Of a DNA stretch of 10,805 bases, positions 6,204-10,805 are shown in pieces. Below the pieces are notes generated by a model. The model was not told the DNA's origin. It worked only from the letters and a program-made list of their open reading frames with translations, and did not search any database. This DNA is from JBKPIY01 sp046730475 (GTDB lineage: Bacteria; Actinomycetota; Thermoleophilia; Solirubrobacterales; 70-9): contig JBKPIY010000043.1 of assembly GCA_046730475.1 (NCBI GenBank), positions 1 through 10,805 of the forward strand. Reading direction: 5' to 3'. Numbering within the stretch: position 1 is the stretch's first letter; the number at the start of each line of letters is the position of its first letter. A program made the translations under genes and the position numbers.

Positions 6204-7511
6204 GCGGGAAGCGGCGGGGTTGCCGGAAGCGGCGAGGCGCTCGATCAGGTCCGCGGCGCGCTCGTTGCCGGGGCTCGCCTGGAGGCTCCGGGAGACCGCG
6301 CCGAGCCGGCCGGCGAGCTCTCGGTCGGCGAGCAGTGCCTCGATCGCGCCGCTGAGCTCCTCGTCGGAGAAGGAGTAGGTGGGCAAGCGCCTGCCGAACC
6401 CGGTCTCGTCGACTCGCTGGGCGTTGTCGTGCTGATCCCAGAAGATCGGCAGGGCGACCATCGGCTTGCCGAAGTGAAGGCACTCGGTGGTGGTGTTGTT
6501 GCCGGCGTGGGTGATCACCAGGTCGACCTGCGGGAGGACCGAGACCTGGGGGAGGAACTCCTCCCCGGTCATGTTGTCGGCGAGCTGGTACTCGGCGTGC
6601 TGGGGGCCCGTGGAGACGACGTAGCGGTGCGGGGTCCCCGCCAGCCCCTCGACCAACCGCTCCACCAGCGGGACGTCGCCGGAGCCGAGCGAGCCGAGGC
6701 TGACGTAGATCAGGGCGCCCTCGCCCCCTGCGAGCTCGGCGGGGACGCTCCAGGGAGCATCCGTGGTGCGAACGCTCGATCCGAGGTTGTGCCAGGCGGG
6801 CGTCAGCGGTGCCGAGCGCGGGTAGTCGACCTCGTCGGGATAGAGGTAGAGGTTGAGCCAGGGCGAGGCGTGGATCATCTCTCCCTCGGGGAGCGGCGGC
6901 GCCCCGCGGGCGACGCAGAACTCGCTGAACGAGGCCTGCATGTCGCCGATCGCACGCGCGTACTCGGCCCGGTACTCCTCCCAGCGGCTTCGGTCATCGA
7001 GCGGCAGCCCCGAGAACGGCGGCGGCAGCTCGGGGTCCTTGAGCTCGAGCGGATTGCAGGAGACGATCCGCACCCAGGGCCGTCCGCTCGCCGGGATCGC
7101 CGGGAAGGCGCAGACGTTGTCCTCGACGATCGCGTCCGGTTGGAGCTCGTCGAAGATCTCGATCAGGCGCTCGTCGACATAGCGGGCGCCGTCGAGGAGC
7201 GCCTCCCACGTGGGGGCGATGAACTCGGAGAGCTGGGCGAAGGTCGACTTTCGGAACACCGGGGCGGTGTCGCGGATGAAGTCCTTCCAGAACTGCCCCG
7301 GCTCCTCCTCCTGCTCGGGCGGCGGCGCCAGCCGCATTAGCCGCTCCTCGAATCCCTTCTCCTCCAGGGTGCCGGCGAAGGACTCCTCGACCACGAACAT
7401 CACCCGGTGGCCGCGCCGGCGCAGCACCTCGCCGATCCCGACGCAGTTGTTGGTCGGCCCGAAAGCGCCCTCGGGGAAGAAGACGATCGTCTTGCCGTTC
7501 GACTGCGCCAA
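6201..7511 (-). CDS. MGT/GT1-type glycosyltransferase
   Basis: This 436-residue cytosolic protein has the two-Rossmann-domain (GT-B) layout of the macrolide/UDP-glucosyltransferase group, which moves a sugar from a nucleotide donor to a small lipophilic acceptor. The N-domain begins TIVFFPEGAFGPTNNCVGIG and GEVLRRRGHRVMFV; the C-domain has ALIYVSLGSLGSGD (266-279) and a PSPG-like donor site, THAGNNTTTECLHFGKPMVA followed by LPIFWDQHDNAQRV (334-367). The position where many GT1 enzymes carry the catalytic His (GH in the first loop) reads Gly-Pro-Thr, so activity or acceptor type may differ. Start is TTG at 7511: no other start codon precedes the first beta-strand, and a TAGGCT -10 box lies 9 nt upstream. 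It is divergent from the DGPF gene, and its stop codon overlaps the SRP RNA promoter. Donor and acceptor are unknown. Confidence 0.85.
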   Translation of the reverse strand: MAQSNGKTIVFFPEGAFGPTNNCVGIGEVLRRRGHRVMFVVEESFAGTLEEKGFEERLMRLAPPPEQEEEPGQFWKDFIRDTAPVFRKSTFAQLSEFIAPTWEALLDGARYVDERLIEIFDELQPDAIVEDNVCAFPAIPASGRPWVRIVSCNPLELKDPELPPPFSGLPLDDRSRWEEYRAEYARAIGDMQASFSEFCVARGAPPLPEGEMIHASPWLNLYLYPDEVDYPRSAPLTPAWHNLGSSVRTTDAPWSVPAELAGGEGALIYVSLGSLGSGDVPLVERLVEGLAGTPHRYVVSTGPQHAEYQLADNMTGEEFLPQVSVLPQVDLVITHAGNNTTTECLHFGKPMVALPIFWDQHDNAQRVDETGFGRRLPTYSFSDEELSGAIEALLADRELAGRLGAVSRSLQASPGNERAADLIERLAASGNPAASR

Positions 7512-7520
7512 GTGCGCGGC

Positions 7521-7526
7521 AGCCTA
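7521..7526 (-). promoter_or_regulatory. -10 box TAGGCT, promoter for the glycosyltransferase
   Basis: On the minus strand TAGGCT is followed by 9 nt (GCCGCGCAC) and the TTG start codon at 7511. There is no Shine-Dalgarno sequence, so the mRNA is probably leaderless. The hexamer is identical to the recR box. Confidence 0.45.
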
Positions 7527-7534
7527 CTGGCGGG

Positions 7535-7549
7535 CCCCTCACGGAGGGG
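7535..7549. promoter_or_regulatory. Perfect inverted repeat CCCCTC-ACG-GAGGGG, possible operator
   Basis: Six-base arms around a 3-base spacer lie between the divergent -10 boxes at 7521-7526 and 7579-7584. One arm falls where the -35 of the glycosyltransferase promoter would be (17 nt from its -10). A dimeric regulator could bind here and affect both genes; alternatively it is chance GC-rich symmetry. Confidence 0.35.
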
Positions 7550-7578
7550 TGTCGATCTCGGCGCCTGCCGTTCGTCGT

Positions 7579-7584
7579 TAGGTT
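7579..7584 (+). promoter_or_regulatory. -10 box TAGGTT, promoter for the DGPF-sigma pair
   Basis: TAGGTT lies 37 nt before the ATG at 7622, leaving a leader of about 30 nt that contains a Shine-Dalgarno sequence, unlike the leaderless genes nearby. No clear -35 or ECF-type GAAC motif is seen at the matching distance. Confidence 0.4.
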
Positions 7585-7609
7585 GAAGCGGCGAACGGCG
7601 CCGCTCAGG

Positions 7610-7616
7610 AAAGGAG
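7610..7616 (+). promoter_or_regulatory. Shine-Dalgarno AAAGGAG deciding the DGPF start
   Basis: AAAGGAG lies 5 nt before ATG 7622. This fixes the start at 7622 rather than upstream codons in the same open frame, and contrasts with the leaderless neighbours. Confidence 0.75.
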
Positions 7617-7621
7617 TGCGG

Positions 7622-7966
7622 ATGCGCTACATGCTCAACATCTACGTCAACGAGGACGCCCGGGGTGCAGCGAGCCCCGAGGACATCGAGGCGACGACGG
7701 CCGCATACGGCGACTACACAAAGGAGGTCGACGACAAGGGGATCCTGGTCGCGGGCGATGGGCTTCAGCCGAGCTCGACGGCGACCACCGTGCGAGTTCG
7801 CGACGGCGAGCGCTCGGTCACCGACGGGCCCTTCGCGGAGAGCAAGGAGCAGCTCGGCGGGTACTACGTCCTCGACTGCAGGGACCTCGACGAGGCGATC
7901 GAGTGGGCGGCCAAGATCCCGGGCGCGAAGAGCGGCGCGATCGAGGTCCGGCCGGTCCTGAGCTAA
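7622..7966 (+). CDS. YCII-related DGPF-domain protein
   Basis: This 114-residue protein has the YCII-related ferredoxin-like fold signature: MRYMLNIYVNEDARG, GDGLQPSSTATTVRVRDG, the name-giving motif TDGPFAESKEQLGGYYVLDC (DGPF at residues 68-71), and the helix LDEAIEWAAKIPGA before a final strand IEVRPVL. The biochemical role of these proteins is not settled. They are typically encoded beside ECF42-type sigma factors, as here, where a sigma gene follows directly on the same strand. The start is supported by AAAGGAG 5 nt before ATG 7622. AAGGA overlaps its stop codon (7965-7969) and could serve re-initiation for the sigma factor. It is divergent from the glycosyltransferase gene. Confidence 0.92.
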   Translation: MRYMLNIYVNEDARGAASPEDIEATTAAYGDYTKEVDDKGILVAGDGLQPSSTATTVRVRDGERSVTDGPFAESKEQLGGYYVLDCRDLDEAIEWAAKIPGAKSGAIEVRPVLS

Positions 7967-8075
7967 GGATCGGTCGGCGATCGGCGGCGCCGCGGGCTCG
8001 CCCGCAAGAGATCAGCGGCTGGTAGATCGCCTGTTCCGGCGCGAGTCGGGGCGGGCGATCGCCACCCTGATCCGC

Positions 8076-9248
8076 GTGCTTGGCGACTTCGACCTCGCCG
8101 AGGAGGCGGTGCAAGAAGCGTTCCTGATCGCGCTGGAGAGGTGGCCGGAGCGGGGGGTCCCTGCCAACCCCGGCGCCTGGATCACCACCACCGCTCGCAA
8201 CAAGGCGATCGACCGCCTCCGGCGCGAGCGCCGCCTGGGCGAGAAGCGGGCCGAGCTCGAGGCCCTGCTGCCGGTCGAAGCCGACGCCCACGGAACCGAG
8301 GAGAACGAGACGATGATCCCCGACGACCGCCTGCGGCTGATCTTCACCTGCTGCCATCCCGCGCTCGCCCCCGACGCCCGGGTCGCCCTCACCCTCCGCA
8401 CCCTCGGAGGGCTCTCGACCCCCGAGATCGCGCGGGCTTTCCTGGTCACCGAGGCGACCATGGCCCAGCGGCTGGTGCGGGCGAAGCGCAAGATCAAGCT
8501 CGCCGGGATCCCCTACCAGGTGCCCCCGGACCACGAGCTGCCGGAGCGGCTCAGATCGGTCCTGGCGGCGCTTTACCTGATCTTCAACGAGGGGTATTCC
8601 GCGACCTCGGACGAGGCCCTGATCCGGTACGAGCTCTGCGCCGAGGCGATCCGGCTCGGCGGGATCCTCGCCACGTTGATGCCCGACGAGCCCGAGGCGC
8701 TTGGGTTGCTGGCGCTGATGCTGCTTCAGAGCTCGCGCCGCGAGGCTCGGGTCGATGCCGGCGGCGATTTGGTCCTGCTCTCAGAGCAGGACCGCTCCCT
8801 CTGGGACCGCAATCAGATCGAGTCGGGGCTCGGGCTGGTCGAGCGGGCGGTTGGGCTGGGACCGGCCGGCCCGTACGCCCTCCAGGCGGCGATCGCGGCC
8901 GAGCACGCCCGCGCCGGGACCGCCGAGGACACCGACTGGGCTCGGATCGCCGCCCTCTACCGTCTCCTCGCCCGTGCCCAGCCCTCGCCGGTCGTCGAGC
9001 TCAACCGGGCGGTGGCGGTGGCGATGGCGGAGGGCCCCGGGGCGGGACTGGCGCTTCTCGACGATCCCGCGCTGACGCGGGAGCTCGACCGCTACCAGTG
9101 GTTTCACTCGAGCCGCGCCGACCTCCTGCGGCGCCTCGGCCGCGGACGGGAGGCCGCGTCCGCTTATCGCCGGGCGCTCGAGCTGGCGACCAACCCCGTC
9201 GAGCGCTCCTACCTCGAGCGCCGCCTACGCGAGCTTGGGTCGGGCTAA
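8076..9248 (+). CDS. ECF42-type RNA polymerase sigma factor with C-terminal extension
   Basis: It recruits RNA polymerase to alternative promoters. Region 2 is seen as GDFDLAEEAVQEAFLIALERW, PANPGAWITTTARNKAIDRLRR; region 4 as LRLIFTCCHPALAPDARVAL, TLGGLSTPEIARAFLVTEAT and QRLVRAKRKI. A long C-terminal extension follows (about 230 residues), with LYLIFNEGYSAT, RLGGILATLMPDEPEALGLL, DRSLWDRNQI, PSPVVELNRAVAV and TPR-like helices to the end, as in ECF42, where this part modulates activity in place of a classical anti-sigma factor. GTG 8076 is the first standard start but is internal: the frame is open back to 7962 and encodes conserved sequence just upstream (LVDRLFRRES, GRAIATLIR). No ATG, GTG or TTG occurs there in frame; candidates are CTG 8019 or ATC 7980, the latter 10 nt after AAGGA at the DGPF stop. 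It is probably translated with the DGPF gene. Confidence 0.9.
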   Translation: MLGDFDLAEEAVQEAFLIALERWPERGVPANPGAWITTTARNKAIDRLRRERRLGEKRAELEALLPVEADAHGTEENETMIPDDRLRLIFTCCHPALAPDARVALTLRTLGGLSTPEIARAFLVTEATMAQRLVRAKRKIKLAGIPYQVPPDHELPERLRSVLAALYLIFNEGYSATSDEALIRYELCAEAIRLGGILATLMPDEPEALGLLALMLLQSSRREARVDAGGDLVLLSEQDRSLWDRNQIESGLGLVERAVGLGPAGPYALQAAIAAEHARAGTAEDTDWARIAALYRLLARAQPSPVVELNRAVAVAMAEGPGAGLALLDDPALTRELDRYQWFHSSRADLLRRLGRGREAASAYRRALELATNPVERSYLERRLRELGSG

Positions 9249-9252
9249 ACCC

Positions 9253-10650
9253 TCAGCAGCGGAAGGTCCGGGTAGCGGTGCTGCCGAAGTGGGTCGGATC
9301 GCCGGGGTAGGTGACCACCGCGCGACAGCGCCCGCCGCTCGGCCGCCGGAACGATGTGGCGTACGCCCCGGACTCGGAGACGGCGGCCCGCTTCTCGCGA
9401 AGCCGAGCGAAGTGACGGTGGCGACGGCGCAGCAGCTCGACCAAGACCGCCGTGCCGGAATGGCTCGGACCTACGGTCCCCCTCGTCTTGATCCGATGCC
9501 TGGTCTTCCTGATCGACAGCGTCGTCCGCGTTCCCAGGATCGACTGGCTGACCGGGGTGCTGCGCGCCCCCGCCGAGTCGACCGCGACCAATGCGATGGT
9601 GCGGTTGGTCGAGGCGGAGTAGGTGTGGGTGACCGTCGGCGAGGTAGTTATCTGCTTCGCGCCGTCGCCGAAGTCCCACTCCCACTTGGCGATCGAACGG
9701 CCGCCGACGGGGGTCGACGAACCGCCGCCGTTGAGATGGGCAGTGGAGCCGGAGACCGTCTTCGAGAAGGACGCGGTCGGGCATCCGCCGACGGCGAAGG
9801 TCCTCGAGGCGGAAACCGTACGGGCGTTGTCACCGGCGAGGAAGGTGGCATCGGCGGTCGCCGCGCCGCAGTTGGCCGGCAGGCGGAGGGGTGCGAAGGT
9901 GCCACCGGCGGGGTCGCCGTTGACGAGCACGCTCGACTGGGCGTCGGAGTGAAGGGTGATCGATTTCACCGTCACGTCGCCCGTCGCGCTGCACCCGCAG
10001 CCGCCAATCGGCTGGGTGATCATCGTGCGCGTAGGGAAAGTGAGCCCACTGGCGCCGGGACCATCGGCGATCACCGCGTCCGCGGCAACGGAGCTCTGGA
10101 TCAGGCAGGGGAGGCCGAGCCCGGGAATGCAGTAGTTGATGTTGATCACGTAATGGGCCAGGTTGCCCGCTCCGGCATCGGCCACGTTGACGACGCTTGC
10201 GACGCCGAACGTGCCCTCGTGGTACCCGTCGAAGAAGCCGAACGTCCCCGAGATGTTCCCGGCGATCACTCCGTGGCCTGCGGAGCAGTCCGTGTAAGCG
10301 GGCGCGCTGCACGGCAGTCCTCCCGCGATGCGGAGGCCATCCGGCATGCTCGCCGACGGCGTGATCAGCGGGGCCGACGTCCCCACGGTCGCCAGATGGA
10401 GCGTCGCCTGGTTCATCCACTCGCTGGTGTCGCTCGAGAAGTTGGTGGAGGTATCGCTGGCCGAGAGGTCGATCCCGAACGGCGCCGCGGCCGTGGCGCT
10501 CGACGCGGTCAGGTCCGAGGTCACGCAGAACGAGGTGGCGACCTTGGGGTTGTCGCTGCAGCTCTCGGTCAGAGTCGCCCCAGCCACGATCGGGAGGGCG
10601 AGGGCCACGCATGCGGCGACGGCGAAAGCCGCGACTCCTAGCTTTGCCAT
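9253..10650 (-). CDS. Secreted PKD-domain protein with basic C-terminal beta-domain
   Basis: This 465-residue exported protein has a signal peptide of basic start MAKLG, a hydrophobic core and an IVAGA-type cleavage region near residue 25. The next about 260 residues are Ser/Thr/Gly-rich with about ten Cys and match no family I recognise. A PKD domain follows (about 290-370), with the typical WEWDFGD and VTHTYS motifs. The last about 90 residues form an Arg-rich beta-domain (TLSIRKTRHRIKTRGTV ... YPGDPTHFGSTATRTFRC) of a kind I associate with cell-surface proteins of Thermoleophilia. It is probably extracellular or wall-bound; no enzyme motif is seen. ATG 10650 is chosen because GGAGG lies 9 nt upstream, whereas ATG 10656 would leave only 3 nt. 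It converges with the sigma gene with 4 bp between the stops. Confidence 0.85.
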   Translation of the reverse strand: MAKLGVAAFAVAACVALALPIVAGATLTESCSDNPKVATSFCVTSDLTASSATAAAPFGIDLSASDTSTNFSSDTSEWMNQATLHLATVGTSAPLITPSASMPDGLRIAGGLPCSAPAYTDCSAGHGVIAGNISGTFGFFDGYHEGTFGVASVVNVADAGAGNLAHYVININYCIPGLGLPCLIQSSVAADAVIADGPGASGLTFPTRTMITQPIGGCGCSATGDVTVKSITLHSDAQSSVLVNGDPAGGTFAPLRLPANCGAATADATFLAGDNARTVSASRTFAVGGCPTASFSKTVSGSTAHLNGGGSSTPVGGRSIAKWEWDFGDGAKQITTSPTVTHTYSASTNRTIALVAVDSAGARSTPVSQSILGTRTTLSIRKTRHRIKTRGTVGPSHSGTAVLVELLRRRHRHFARLREKRAAVSESGAYATSFRRPSGGRCRAVVTYPGDPTHFGSTATRTFRC

Positions 10651-10694
10651 CGTCATCCCCCTCCCGATCCGACGCCAATCCTCCGGCCGGGTTG

Positions 10695-10700
10695 AGAATA
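10695..10700 (-). promoter_or_regulatory. -10 box TATTCT, promoter for the PKD protein gene
   Basis: On the minus strand TATTCT lies 44 nt before ATG 10650, leaving a leader of about 35 nt with GGGAGG near its end (10665-10660). No convincing -35 is present. Confidence 0.45.
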
Positions 10701-10743
10701 CGCGTCGAGGCGAACTCGTTGTGACCCCGGGGGCCGTCTCGCT

Positions 10744-10793
10744 GAAAGCACTTTCGGTCCCCGACGACTGTCGGGAGAACTTGGAATCAGTTC
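10744..10793. repeat. Cluster of three short inverted repeats upstream of the PKD gene
   Basis: Three adjacent dyads are seen: GAAAG-CA-CTTTC (10744-10755), CCCGAC-GACT-GTCGGG (10760-10775) and GAACT-TGGAATC-AGTTC (10777-10793). They lie upstream of the TATTCT -10 box. They could be operator sites for this promoter, or the end of a transcript from a gene beyond the window. The rest of 10657-10805 holds no gene that I can support. Confidence 0.4.
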
Positions 10794-10805
10794 AGCCTAA
10801 GAACC

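Noticed and set aside
3916..6483. Very long minus-strand open frame, and a plus-strand one at 3945-6140
   Set aside because: They run across the TfoX-like gene, zwf and the SRP RNA in the wrong frame or strand. They are Arg/Gly/Pro-rich with no domain signal, typical of high-GC DNA.
9235..10641. Plus-strand open frame opposite the PKD protein gene
   Set aside because: Low-complexity Arg/Gly/Ala-rich translation; the minus strand has a signal peptide, a PKD motif and a ribosome binding site.

Overview
High-GC, densely packed bacterial chromosome, most consistent with a deep-branching actinobacterium of the Thermoleophilia type (Solirubrobacterales/Gaiellales). The reasons are the codon use, a DUF6458-type small membrane protein, an MmpL-family transporter, an ECF42-type sigma factor beside a DGPF protein, a PKD protein with an Arg-rich C-terminal beta-domain ending in Cys, and many leaderless genes. 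The lineage is an inference. No mobile element, CRISPR array or tRNA is seen.

Layout. 1-581 (+): C-terminal part of an MmpL/RND transporter. 578-746 (+): a 169-nt rod-like inverted repeat that looks like an unassigned structured RNA and starts on the transporter stop codon. 818-1063 (+): small membrane protein, ending in a 22-bp tandem duplication. 1144-3892 (-): the replication/repair cluster dnaX-ybaB-recR, with dnaX and ybaB translationally coupled and recR having its own leaderless promoter. 3982-4311 (+): TfoX-N-domain protein. 4348-5844 (+): zwf, glucose-6-phosphate dehydrogenase. 5919-6190 (-): signal recognition particle RNA, readable as the large form with an Alu domain and a 9-bp end-closing helix. 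6201-7511 (-): MGT/GT1-type glycosyltransferase. 7622-7966 (+): DGPF/YCII protein. About 7980-9248 (+): ECF42-type sigma factor with a C-terminal extension and no ordinary start codon in front of its conserved N-terminus. 9253-10650 (-): secreted PKD-domain protein. 10657-10805: its promoter region, with three small inverted repeats.

How the parts relate. Most of the window is housekeeping: clamp loader, recombination mediator, NADPH supply and SRP-dependent protein targeting. The regulatory unit is the DGPF protein plus sigma factor pair, which faces the glycosyltransferase across a 110-bp divergent promoter region containing a perfect inverted repeat. A repeated theme is a TANNNT -10 box placed 6-9 nt before a start codon (DUF6458, recR, dnaX, zwf, glycosyltransferase), the signature of leaderless mRNAs. 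The same box lies 7 nt before the SRP RNA 5' end. The items most worth checking are the 578-746 RNA candidate, the Alu-bearing SRP RNA and the start of the sigma factor.
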